Shown: in pieces, positions 55,550-63,090 of the stretch | Numbering within the stretch: the stretch's first letter is position 1 | Layout of the letters: each line of letters begins with the position of its first letter | From: Pseudomonas sp. CCC3.1 | Lineage (GTDB): Bacteria; Pseudomonadota; Gammaproteobacteria; Pseudomonadales; Pseudomonadaceae | Reading direction: 5' to 3' | Assembly: GCF_034347405.1 (NCBI RefSeq) | Contig: NZ_CP133778.1 | Location: 2,356,001-2,420,000, forward strand | DNA length: 64,000 nucleotides | Position numbers and translations under genes: made by a program | The notes under the pieces: generated by a model | Told to the model about the DNA's origin: nothing | Database searches by the model: none | The model's input: the letters and a program-made list of their open reading frames with translations, nothing else

Positions 55550-56578
55550 TCAGCGCGCGGCCCAAGCGTTAAAGCGTTGTTCGAGTTCTTCGCCGTGATC
55601 GATCCAGAAGCTGGTGTTCACCTGAAGGGCGTGCTCCAGGTTGGCCGGAGCAGTGGGCAGTTGTTCGCGCGTTTTAACGTCAATCAGGGCCAGGGTTTCT
55701 TTGTTGGTCGGGCCGTAAGGGATGTTTTCGGCGAAGACTTTCTGGTGTTGCGGCTCGTTGGCGAAGGCGATGAATTTCTCGCCAAGGGCCTTGTTGGTTG
55801 AGCCTTTAACGATGGCCCAGCTGTCGATGTCATACAGGCTCTGATCCCAGACCATCTTAAAGTCATGGCCTTCGGCCTGTGCCGCAGAGACTCGACCGTT
55901 GTAGGCGGACGTCATGACCACATCGCCTGCGACCAACCATTGCAGCGGCTGGGCACCGGCTTCCCACCATTGAATATCGGGTTTGATCTGGTCGAGTTTT
56001 TTGAACGCGCGGTCGACACCTTCGGGCGTGCCCAAAACTTCATACAGCTCGGCAGGTTTGACGCCATCGGCCAGCAGGGCGATTTCCAGGGTGAACTTGG
56101 CGCTTTTGCGCAGGCCGCGTTTACCGGGGAAGGTTTTGGTGTCCCAGAAGGCTTCCCAGCCCTTAGGCGCGGTCTTGAGCTTGGCGCTGTTGTACGTCAG
56201 GTTGGTCGACCAGAGGAAAATCCCCGCGCCGCATTCATTGACCGCGCCGCTGACAAACTTGCTTGGGTCGCCCAGCTTGCTCCAGTCCAGAGGCTCGAAT
56301 AAACCTTCGGCGCAGCCTCGGATCAAGTCAGGGCTTTCGACTTCAACCACGTCCCAGCTGACGTTTCCGGTTTCGACCATGGCCCGGATCTTGGCCATTT
56401 CCCCGTTGTATTCCCCGGCCTGTACCGGGCCGTTGCCCGCTTCGGTGAAGGGCTTGTAGAACGCTTTCTCCTGGGCATCCTTGTTCAGGCCGCCGAACGA
56501 CACAACCGTCAGCGGTTGCGCATTTACGTGGCTACCGAAGGCAGCCAGAACAATCAGTGCAGATAGACGCTTGAGCAT
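55550..56578 (-). CDS. Pot-type periplasmic substrate-binding protein
   Basis: The 342-residue protein has a signal peptide (MLKRLSALIVLAAFGSHVNA) and PotD/PotF-like domains: LTVVSFGGLNKDAQEKAFY, VSWDVVEVESPDLIRGCAEG, MTSAYNGRVSAAQAEGHDF and DIDSWAIVKGSTNK. It would deliver the inducer/substrate of this GntR-controlled catabolic unit. The mixture of acidic residues fits a cationic ligand such as hydroxylysine or a polyamine-like amine; this is not proven. Confidence 0.9.
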   Translation of the reverse strand: MLKRLSALIVLAAFGSHVNAQPLTVVSFGGLNKDAQEKAFYKPFTEAGNGPVQAGEYNGEMAKIRAMVETGNVSWDVVEVESPDLIRGCAEGLFEPLDWSKLGDPSKFVSGAVNECGAGIFLWSTNLTYNSAKLKTAPKGWEAFWDTKTFPGKRGLRKSAKFTLEIALLADGVKPAELYEVLGTPEGVDRAFKKLDQIKPDIQWWEAGAQPLQWLVAGDVVMTSAYNGRVSAAQAEGHDFKMVWDQSLYDIDSWAIVKGSTNKALGEKFIAFANEPQHQKVFAENIPYGPTNKETLALIDVKTREQLPTAPANLEHALQVNTSFWIDHGEELEQRFNAWAAR

Positions 56579-56617
56579 GGCAAATATCCTGATGTCATCA
56601 ACAAGGAAGGGGAGGGT

Positions 56618-57718
56618 TCAAGCAGACATAGCGTCGAGCGCCGAAGCGTCCGCGCTGTGCCAACAGACGGGAAGGCGATGGCCTTCACGCCAGTGAGGTT
56701 GCATCTGGGCGATGGGTACTTTGACGTTGAAGTCGTTATTGCCTGAAACATTCAGGCGTATGCGCACGTGGTCGCCCAGATAGATGCATTCCTCGATAAA
56801 ACCGGGCAGGCGACTGTCATAACGCTCGTCGCCATCGAGGATCACCCGTTCGGAGCGAATGGACAGCGAGGTGCGATTGCCGCTGGTGAGCCCCGGTGTT
56901 GCGCGGGCAAACATTTGTTCGCCCAGATCAAGCCGGACTTGGCATTGCTGGGTGTTGAGCGAGGTCAACACGCCTGGCAGGACGTTGGTGTCACCCATGA
57001 AGGTGGCCACAAAGGCATTGGCCGGGCGCTCGTAAAGTGCTTGCGGGGTGTCTATTTGCTGGATGACGCCGTCGTTGAAAATCGCGATGCGGTCCGACAG
57101 GGTCAAGGCTTCTGCCTGGTCATGCGTGACGAACACAACCGTCAGGCCGAGTTCGCGATGTAAACGCCGAATTTCCAGTTGCATCTGTTCGCGCAGCTGT
57201 TTGTCCAGCGCTCCCAACGGCTCATCCATCAGCACCAGCTTGGGTTCGAAAATCAACGCTCGGGCCAGCGCAATCCTCTGTTGTTGACCCCCTGAGAGCT
57301 GTGCGGGGAAGCGTTTAGCAAGGTCGCCAAGCCGCACCATTTCCAGGGCTTTTTTGACGCGAGCCTCTATCTCATGGCGACCCATGCCCCGTACTTGCAG
57401 GGGGAACGCCATGTTTTCGGTCACGCTCATGTGCGGGAACAGGGCGTAGTTCTGAAACACCATCCCGATGCCGCGACGATGGGCCGGGACGTTTTCGATG
57501 GCATTGCCGTCGAGAAATATGTGGCCTTGGGTCGGCGTTTCGAAACCGGCCAGCATCATCAGGCTGGTGGTTTTGCCGGAACCGGAAGGACCGAGGAGGG
57601 TCAGGAACTCGCCCCGAAAGACATCTAAGTCCAATCGCTTAACCACGGTCTTCAGACCGTCGTAACTTTTCTCCACCCCTTTGAAGCGGACGAAAGTGCT
57701 TGCACTGTTACTTGTCAT
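56618..57718 (-). CDS. Pot-type ABC importer ATP-binding protein (PotA-like)
   Basis: The 366-residue ATPase has Walker A GPSGSGKTTS, Q-loop VFQNYALFPHMS, signature LSGGQQQRIALARAL, Walker B LVLMDEPLGALD, the H-loop VTHDQAEAL and a C-terminal TOBE domain. GGAGGG precedes ATG 57718, and the perfect palindrome ACATGATGCATCATGT lies 33 bases upstream, so the importer operon starts here. Confidence 0.94.
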   Translation of the reverse strand: MTSNSASTFVRFKGVEKSYDGLKTVVKRLDLDVFRGEFLTLLGPSGSGKTTSLMMLAGFETPTQGHIFLDGNAIENVPAHRRGIGMVFQNYALFPHMSVTENMAFPLQVRGMGRHEIEARVKKALEMVRLGDLAKRFPAQLSGGQQQRIALARALIFEPKLVLMDEPLGALDKQLREQMQLEIRRLHRELGLTVVFVTHDQAEALTLSDRIAIFNDGVIQQIDTPQALYERPANAFVATFMGDTNVLPGVLTSLNTQQCQVRLDLGEQMFARATPGLTSGNRTSLSIRSERVILDGDERYDSRLPGFIEECIYLGDHVRIRLNVSGNNDFNVKVPIAQMQPHWREGHRLPVCWHSADASALDAMSA

Positions 57719-57750
57719 CTCAAACCCTCCGATTGCGGTTTAAAAACAAA

Positions 57751-57766
57751 ACATGATGCATCATGT
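57751..57766. promoter_or_regulatory. GntR operator candidate, importer operon
   Basis: ACATGATGCATCATGT is a perfect 16-base palindrome 33 bases upstream of the PotA-like start. Close relatives occur at 61036-61051 (14/16) and 61931-61946 (13/16), upstream of the SDR-kinase-lyase operon and of the FCD GntR gene. The rest of the 57719-57959 gap holds nothing that I can support. Confidence 0.7.
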
Positions 57767-57959
57767 ATTTTTACTAAGCAGATTCTGTGCCACTGAGCGA
57801 TGACTGTCTGTTTCAAGGGGATTTGGATGAAAGCCCTTTGGGCCATGCACCATCCGGGTGCCTGGGTGTCCGAATTTGTTGTCGGTTGCCCCCGGATCGG
57901 CCTTTTTTAGCCCGTGTCAAAGCAGGCACTGCCAAGCCTGCCTTGGCTAAACGTGGTGC

Positions 57960-59225
57960 TCAGCCCAAATCGTTCAGGGTTTGATCCAGGCGTTCAAGCA
58001 ACAGGTCGGCATGTTCTTTGGCAAACACCAGAGGCGGGCGGATTTTCAGGACATTGGCCTTGGGCCCCGTGGCACTGATCAATACCTGACGGCGACGCAA
58101 ACCATTGACGATGGCCGCAGCGCAGGCCGTGGCTGGGGTTTGGGTGTGTCGATCAGTCACCAGCTCGACGCCGATGAACAGGCCTTCGCCCCGTATATCG
58201 CCGATGAGCGGGTGGCGCTCCGCCAGTTCTTGCAGCCCTTGTTTGAGGTAGTCGCCGACCTGCCTGGCATTGGTTTGCAGGTCTTCTTCGCGCAGCACCC
58301 GCAGCACGGCGTGGGCCGCCCGACAGGACACCGGGTTTCCGCCGTACGTATTGAAGTAACGCTGCTGACGACCGAACTGATCGAAGAGCGCCGAACGCCC
58401 GACCACGGCAGCCACCGGGTGACCGTTACCCATGGGTTTACCCAGCGTGACCAGGTCCGGGATGACGTTGTCACGGGCAAAACCCCAGCGTTGCCCGCCT
58501 GTACGGCCAAAGCCCGGTTGCACTTCATCGGCGATGTACAGCCCGCCCGCATCGCGCACGCACTGCGCGGCGGCGGCCAACTCGCCGTTCGCCGGGCTGA
58601 ACACGCCGTCGCTGGAAAAGATGCTGTCTACCAGCAGCGCGGCGGGCTTGATTCCTTGGGCCTGCATATCCTGCAACGCGGCTTTCACGCTGGCGACAAA
58701 ATCGCCCGTTTTGCGGTAGGAATCCGGGGCATCGACCAAGCGCACGTGGCTGGCAGTGGGCAGCCCGGTGGCCAGTGATGGTGATACTTCGGCCAATGCG
58801 CTCGTCACGCCATGGTAGGCCCAGCGGGTGACGATGATGCCTGTTCCGCCGCTGTGACAGCGCGCGATGCGCAGTGCCAGATCGTTGGCCTCGCTGCCGG
58901 TACAGGTCATGGTCATGTTGTCGAGCGGTTCGGGAAACTCGCTCAGCAGGTCTTCGGCGTAGTCCACGATCGAGGGGTGCAGGTAGCGCGTGTGGGTATT
59001 GAGCTGGGCGCTTTGCTCTGCAATGGCCGCAACCACCGCAGGGTGGCAATGCCCAATGGACGCCACATTGTTGTAGGCATCCAGGTAGGGCGTGTTGTCT
59101 TTGTCATACAGCCACACACCTTCACCCCGAACGGGTGCGAAAGGTTCCTCGTAAAACAATCGATAGCTGGCGCCCAGTGCGCGTTCGCGGCGGGCGAGCA
59201 GTTCAGCAGTGGCGGGCGAACTCAT
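57960..59225 (-). CDS. Class-III aminotransferase-fold phospho-lyase (AGXT2L-like)
   Basis: PLP enzyme of 421 residues. The N-terminal segment YLDAYNNVASIGHCHPAVVA, LNTHTRYLHPSIVDYAEDLL, FPEPLDNMT and TGSEANDLALRIAR closely follow the AGXT2L1/AGXT2L2 group. That group does not transaminate but releases ammonia and phosphate from phosphoethanolamine or 5-phosphohydroxylysine. The PLP Lys is in LGKPMGNGHPVAAV; the Asp is in YIADEVQPGFGRTG. The start ATG 59225 has GGAGG and overlaps the kinase stop (ATGA). The kinase neighbour would make its phosphorylated substrate. An ordinary aminotransferase remains possible. Confidence 0.85.
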   Translation of the reverse strand: MSSPATAELLARRERALGASYRLFYEEPFAPVRGEGVWLYDKDNTPYLDAYNNVASIGHCHPAVVAAIAEQSAQLNTHTRYLHPSIVDYAEDLLSEFPEPLDNMTMTCTGSEANDLALRIARCHSGGTGIIVTRWAYHGVTSALAEVSPSLATGLPTASHVRLVDAPDSYRKTGDFVASVKAALQDMQAQGIKPAALLVDSIFSSDGVFSPANGELAAAAQCVRDAGGLYIADEVQPGFGRTGGQRWGFARDNVIPDLVTLGKPMGNGHPVAAVVGRSALFDQFGRQQRYFNTYGGNPVSCRAAHAVLRVLREEDLQTNARQVGDYLKQGLQELAERHPLIGDIRGEGLFIGVELVTDRHTQTPATACAAAIVNGLRRRQVLISATGPKANVLKIRPPLVFAKEHADLLLERLDQTLNDLG

Positions 59226-60298
59226 TGAACCTCCGGGGTGCAGACATTGATCAGGCTTCGGGTCAGCAGCCCTTCGGGCATCGCGGTCAGACCTTGCAGG
59301 TTGCGCCAGCTGGAGCGCAGGTTGCGCAGCAAGTAGGTGCGATTTTGCGGGTACAGGCTGGCACGCCACTGGGCGATGGTGATGGCCATGGCCATCCGCA
59401 TGGCAATCAGTGCGCCCAATACGTCGAGTTCTTCAGGTTGCAACGGAATCCGCCTGTTGTAGGCGGCGATAAAGGCTTTGATCTGCCACAGCGGGTCGGC
59501 GGCGTCGGCGTCGAACTGATAAGAGAGCGCGGTGCCCAGTTCGTTGATCAACGGCGCGTGAAGCGCGTCGCCGAAGTCAATGATGGCAGAGACGCGGCTG
59601 CCGGTTTCGCTGTCGAGCATGACGTTGTGAGGGTTCAGGTCGTTGTGGATCACTTGCGCCCGGAGCTTGGCCAGACGGGGCTTTACATAGGTTTCGTGGT
59701 TGTCCATGAGCGCGGCAACCAGCGGGAGTTGCTCGGTTTCCAGGTAATCCAGATAAGGCCTGACGCGTTCGGCGTGGCCGACATCCCACAGCAAGTCGCG
59801 GTGGGCTGCCGGGTGCTTGAAGTCCTTGAGGGCCAGGTTGACCTCAGCGAGAGAGGTGCCCAGTTCGTGCATCAGAGCGGCGCTGGGTTTGCCAAGGTTT
59901 TGTGAGATGCCGTCCAGGTAACTGACGGTACGCAAGGTCAGCACTTGCTCATTGACCCGCACTGTCGGTTCCGCTTCACCATTGCGGGCGGCCAAAACGC
60001 GGGGAACGGGCAGGTGCGCGCCATGCTGCTCGATGTGCAGCAACGCCAGGGTCTGAAAATTGATGACGTTTGGGTCTTCGGCCGGATTGATGAATTTCAG
60101 GACGAAGGCCCCGCGCTGGGACTGGATGAGGAAGTTGGTATCACGCTCGCCATTCAGCCGCTTCAGCGAACCCTTGAGGCCGTACACCCGCTCGGCTATT
60201 TCCAGTGCTGCGCTTGCCTGCACGATTGGCGCTTGCGTTGTCATCAAGTCGGCGCCACAGGCGTTTTCCATGATTGCTTCAGACATGCTGGCCACCAT
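59222..60298 (-). CDS. APH-family small-molecule kinase (hydroxylysine-kinase-like)
   Basis: The 358-residue kinase has the aminoglycoside-phosphotransferase fold: RDTNFLIQSQRGAFVLKFIN with the ATP Lys, the catalytic loop VIHNDLNPHNVML and the metal Asp in AIIDFGDALHAP. The DFGD form is that of the hydroxylysine-kinase (AGPHD1) group. Product would be a phospho-amino-alcohol, the substrate of the downstream phospho-lyase. The start overlaps the SDR end by 20 bases; ATG 60286 is an alternative. Antibiotic resistance is unlikely given the setting. Confidence 0.86.
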   Translation of the reverse strand: MVASMSEAIMENACGADLMTTQAPIVQASAALEIAERVYGLKGSLKRLNGERDTNFLIQSQRGAFVLKFINPAEDPNVINFQTLALLHIEQHGAHLPVPRVLAARNGEAEPTVRVNEQVLTLRTVSYLDGISQNLGKPSAALMHELGTSLAEVNLALKDFKHPAAHRDLLWDVGHAERVRPYLDYLETEQLPLVAALMDNHETYVKPRLAKLRAQVIHNDLNPHNVMLDSETGSRVSAIIDFGDALHAPLINELGTALSYQFDADAADPLWQIKAFIAAYNRRIPLQPEELDVLGALIAMRMAMAITIAQWRASLYPQNRTYLLRNLRSSWRNLQGLTAMPEGLLTRSLINVCTPEVQ

Positions 60299-61013
60299 TG
60301 ACGTGAATTTCTGCGCCGTTTACGTAGGACGCGCCGCTGGTGCAGAGAAAATAGATCAGTGAGGCGACTTCCTCCGGCTTGCCCAGACGGTGCATCGGCA
60401 CCAGTCGTTCTACGATGTCGGCGGTGCCTGGAGACAGGATGGACGTGTCAATTTCGCCTGGGGCAATGGCATTGACTCGCACCCCGTGTGGGCCGAAATC
60501 AAAGGCCATTTCTCGGGTCAGCGCCGAGAGCGCAGCCTTAGAGGTGGCGTAGGCGACCCCGGCGAAAGGGTGCACCTTGGAACCGGCGATGGAGGTGACA
60601 TTGATGATGCTGCCCTGCGCGGCTTTCAGTTCATCGAACAGGCCGCGGGCGAGCAGTGCCGAGGAGAACAGGTTGACGTTGAACACCTTCAGCCATGTGG
60701 CGTAATCGGTTTCAAGCACGCCGAGCCGGCTGCCCTCCGGGCCTTTTGGCGACATGCCTGCGTTGTCGACCAAGGCATCCAGGCGGCCGCCCAGTTTTTC
60801 TTTGATGATCGCCAGGCTAGCGCTGACGCTGTCGATGTCTTCAAGGTCGAGATGGATGTGGTTGAGCAGGCCTTCTGCCCATGGGCATTCGGCAACCCAG
60901 TTTTGCCGTGAAGCGGTGAACACTTCCCAGCCCGCCGCGTTGAAGTGCTTGACCGTCGCATGGCCGATACCGCGGCTGGCACCGGTCAGCAGTAGCTTTT
61001 TTTTCTCGCTCAT
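60279..61013 (-). CDS. Short-chain dehydrogenase/reductase (SDR) of the kinase/phospho-lyase operon
   Basis: The 244-residue SDR has TGASRGIGHATVKHF, DALVDNAGMSP (Asp replaces the first Asn of NNAG), Ser in NVTSIAG, active-site YATSK and VNAIAPGEIDTSILSPG. ATG 61013 starts after a GntR palindrome at 61036-61051. It is the first gene of the operon SDR-kinase-phospho-lyase and overlaps the kinase by 20 bases. It may interconvert the alcohol substrate or process the aldehyde product; which of these is unknown. Confidence 0.88.
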   Translation of the reverse strand: MSEKKKLLLTGASRGIGHATVKHFNAAGWEVFTASRQNWVAECPWAEGLLNHIHLDLEDIDSVSASLAIIKEKLGGRLDALVDNAGMSPKGPEGSRLGVLETDYATWLKVFNVNLFSSALLARGLFDELKAAQGSIINVTSIAGSKVHPFAGVAYATSKAALSALTREMAFDFGPHGVRVNAIAPGEIDTSILSPGTADIVERLVPMHRLGKPEEVASLIYFLCTSGASYVNGAEIHVNGGQHV

Positions 61014-61035
61014 GGACGCATCTCTATCAGTTGAT

Positions 61036-61051
61036 ATTTGATGCATCATGT
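61036..61051. promoter_or_regulatory. GntR operator candidate, SDR-kinase-lyase operon
   Basis: ATTTGATGCATCATGT matches the perfect palindrome at 57751-57766 at 14 of 16 positions and keeps the TGATGCATCA core. It ends 23 bases from the SDR start on the minus strand. Confidence 0.65.
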
Positions 61052-61128
61052 TTTTAGGTGTGCGTGCTGTCAATAGCTGTTCGCGGGAAAGCTGCGTTAA
61101 GGCGGTTAATAAGCACTTCACACCGCCT

Positions 61129-61196
61129 CTGTAGGAGCACGATTGCTCGCGATCTTTTGATCGTTTAAAAGCTCGCGAGCAAGCTCGCTCCTACAG
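61129..61196. repeat. Pseudomonas REP pair (REPIN-like)
   Basis: CTGTAGGAGCACGATTGCTC faces GAGCAAGCTCGCTCCTACAG around CGCGATCTTTTGATCG and TTTAAAAG. It lies between the 3' end of the GntR gene (stop 61210) and the SDR promoter, insulating the two same-strand units. Confidence 0.9.
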
Positions 61197-61209
61197 GGGG
61201 TACTTGCGT

Positions 61210-61887
61210 TTAGGAGGCGGTTTCTTGAGTGACGGCTATGAATTCCAGCATTTTTTGATTGCCGTCCAGAATGTCGGTCTGGATCGCATGCTTGGCCGCC
61301 GCGGCGTCTTTATTGCGCAAGGCATTGAGCACTTCAACATGGTGCTCGATGGCCATAGTCATAGAAAAATGCACATAAGCCTGAGCGATCAACGGGCCAG
61401 CGCGCATCCACAGACTGTCCAGATAACTGCGCAACAAAGGCATGCGCGCGGCGTCTGCGATCAAAAAGTGAAACTCGCTATTGAGGCGCAGTGCCTCCGG
61501 CAGATCGTTGTTGTTGATGGCCTCAAGGTTGTTTTTGATGTTGGCATCGATACGCGCCAAATCGCTGGAGGTCGCAAGCCGCGCAGCGGTTTCGGCGCCC
61601 AGACCTTCGAGATTGAGGCGCAGGGTCCGGATTTCCAGGTAGGCGTCACTGTCGAGCACAGGCACCCTGATGTCTTTAGGGGTTTTGAGTACCAGCGCTT
61701 TCTCTTTGGCCAATTGCAAAATGGCATCGCGTACTGGCGTGACGCTCGTGCCCAACTGACTGGCAAGCTCCCGGATACGCAGCTTGTCGTCCGGCTTGAG
61801 CCCGCCGGTGATCAACGCGTTACGCAATTGGGAGTAAACATTGCTGCCCAGGTAGGTGTGATTGATAGCGTCGAGGGGGTAAGACAT
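61210..61887 (-). CDS. GntR-family (FCD) regulator of the importer/kinase/phospho-lyase regulon
   Basis: The 225-residue regulator has a winged helix (RIRELASQLGTSVTPVRDAI, ALVLKTPKDIRVPVLD) and an FCD domain (EIRTLRLNLEGLGAETAARL, LNSEFHFLIADAARMPLL) with the usual metal-binding Asp/His pattern. A TGATGCAT site lies 44 bases upstream, and better palindromes head the two neighbouring operons, so it is their probable regulator and regulates itself. The ligand is presumably the imported amine or an intermediate. Confidence 0.9.
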   Translation of the reverse strand: MSYPLDAINHTYLGSNVYSQLRNALITGGLKPDDKLRIRELASQLGTSVTPVRDAILQLAKEKALVLKTPKDIRVPVLDSDAYLEIRTLRLNLEGLGAETAARLATSSDLARIDANIKNNLEAINNNDLPEALRLNSEFHFLIADAARMPLLRSYLDSLWMRAGPLIAQAYVHFSMTMAIEHHVEVLNALRNKDAAAAKHAIQTDILDGNQKMLEFIAVTQETAS

Positions 61888-61930
61888 GGATCACCGAATG
61901 CCATGAAGCTGCTTGGCCGAAGACTATACA

Positions 61931-61946
61931 ACATGATGCATTAAGC
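61931..61946. promoter_or_regulatory. GntR operator candidate, autoregulatory
   Basis: ACATGATGCATTAAGC matches the perfect palindrome at 57751-57766 at 13 of 16 positions; one half is intact and the other degenerate. It lies 44 bases upstream of the GntR start. Confidence 0.5.
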
Positions 61947-62062
61947 CTTCTGGGAAATTGCGCGTGCGAAATGGATGCCCGGACAGTCTAAACCCGGGCT
62001 GGACGAGGTTCTGGCGTCACGGGTAAATTGCCCATCCGACTGTGTCCAGGGTTGTCGTCACC

Positions 62063-62470
62063 ATGAGTGATCGTCAGATCATTGTTCCAGATTCCATGAA
62101 ATTGCTTTCTGATCGTGCTGGCTACGCGCCAGCGGTGAAAGTAGGTGCAACGTTGTATTGCGCAGGCCAAGTCGGTCGTACGCCTGAATTGGCCGTGATT
62201 GATGACCCGAAGCAGCAGTTTTTGGCCGCGTGGGAAAACCTGCGGCTTGTGCTTGCAGCGGGCGGATGCGGGTTTGAGGACGTGGTCGAAATGACCACTT
62301 ATCACGTCGACATGCAGCGCCACATGCCTGTGTTCAGAGAGGTGAAGGACGCCGTGTTTCCCAGGAACCTCTGTGCATGGACCTGTATTGGCGTCAGCGA
62401 ACTCGCAAAGCCAGGGCTGCTGGTTGAAATCAAGTGCATTGCCGTGCAGCGATCAACGCTAAACCCTTGA
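62063..62470 (+). CDS. RidA-family protein
   Basis: RidA proteins hydrolyse reactive enamines/imines released by PLP enzymes. The 135-residue product has GATLYCAGQVGRTPELAVID, QFLAAWENLRLVLAAGGCGF and VEIKCIAVQ. The Arg that usually contacts the substrate (family VRAP-type segment) is not evident; the matching region reads LCAWTCIGVSEL. This suggests a non-deaminase subgroup. ATG 62063 is preferred over GTG 62042. Proximity to PLP enzymes is suggestive only. Confidence 0.85.
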   Translation: MSDRQIIVPDSMKLLSDRAGYAPAVKVGATLYCAGQVGRTPELAVIDDPKQQFLAAWENLRLVLAAGGCGFEDVVEMTTYHVDMQRHMPVFREVKDAVFPRNLCAWTCIGVSELAKPGLLVEIKCIAVQRSTLNP

Positions 62471-62532
62471 GGCATCCCCACCTCTGCATTTGCATGCTAT
62501 AAACAGCGCCCAAAAAAAGGGAGCTACAGCCA

Positions 62533-63090
62533 ATGGATATCAAATGCTCAGTGTTTATCGCAGCCAGCGTTGACGGTTTTATCGCCAGGTCGGATGGCGA
62601 TATTGAGTGGCTTCACCAGCCCGAGTACGAGTGTCCGACGTTGAAGGGGCTCAGTTACGACGAATTTATGGCCAGCGTCGATGGCTTGGTCATGGGTCGT
62701 AAAACCCTGGACAAGGTGTTGTCCTTTCCAGACTGGCCCTATGAAAACAAGCCGGTCATTGTGCTTTCCCGCCTGGGTGTGACGCTGCCGGAATCATTGC
62801 ACGGCAAGGTCGATGTGCTGGCGGGCGATCCGGCCTTTATCGCTGAACAATTGGCGGCCCGTGGCATGAAGCATCTGTATATAGATGGCGGGCAAACCAT
62901 TCAGGCATTTCTTGGCGCCGGGCTGATCAACGAGATCACTATCACGCGCATTCCGGTGTTGCTGGGCAGGGGCATCTCCTTGTTTGGCCCGTTGGGTGAT
63001 GAGCAGTCTTTACGTCATATCGAGTCGTCGGTGTCTGATAACGGGTTTGTCCAGAGTCGCTATCAAGTAGTGCCGCGCACGGCTAACTGA
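62533..63090 (+). CDS. RibD C-terminal/dihydrofolate-reductase-like protein
   Basis: The 185-residue protein begins CSVFIAASVDGFIARSDGDI, typical of the RibD_C/YwjB reductase family, followed by GLVMGRKTLDKVLSF, KPVIVLSR, YIDGGQTIQAFL and PVLLGRGISLFG. It is an NADPH-dependent reductase of unknown substrate. Its 3' end overlaps the convergent MFS gene by 28 bases. Confidence 0.88.
   Translation: MDIKCSVFIAASVDGFIARSDGDIEWLHQPEYECPTLKGLSYDEFMASVDGLVMGRKTLDKVLSFPDWPYENKPVIVLSRLGVTLPESLHGKVDVLAGDPAFIAEQLAARGMKHLYIDGGQTIQAFLGAGLINEITITRIPVLLGRGISLFGPLGDEQSLRHIESSVSDNGFVQSRYQVVPRTAN

Noticed and set aside
57787..57984. Short plus-strand frame between the importer and phospho-lyase genes
   Set aside because: 65 codons with no ribosome site or family resemblance, antisense to the phospho-lyase end.
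59222..60298. Aminoglycoside resistance phosphotransferase
   Set aside because: The fold is shared, but the DFGD motif, the operon with an AGXT2L-like enzyme and an importer, and the GntR sites favour a catabolic kinase.
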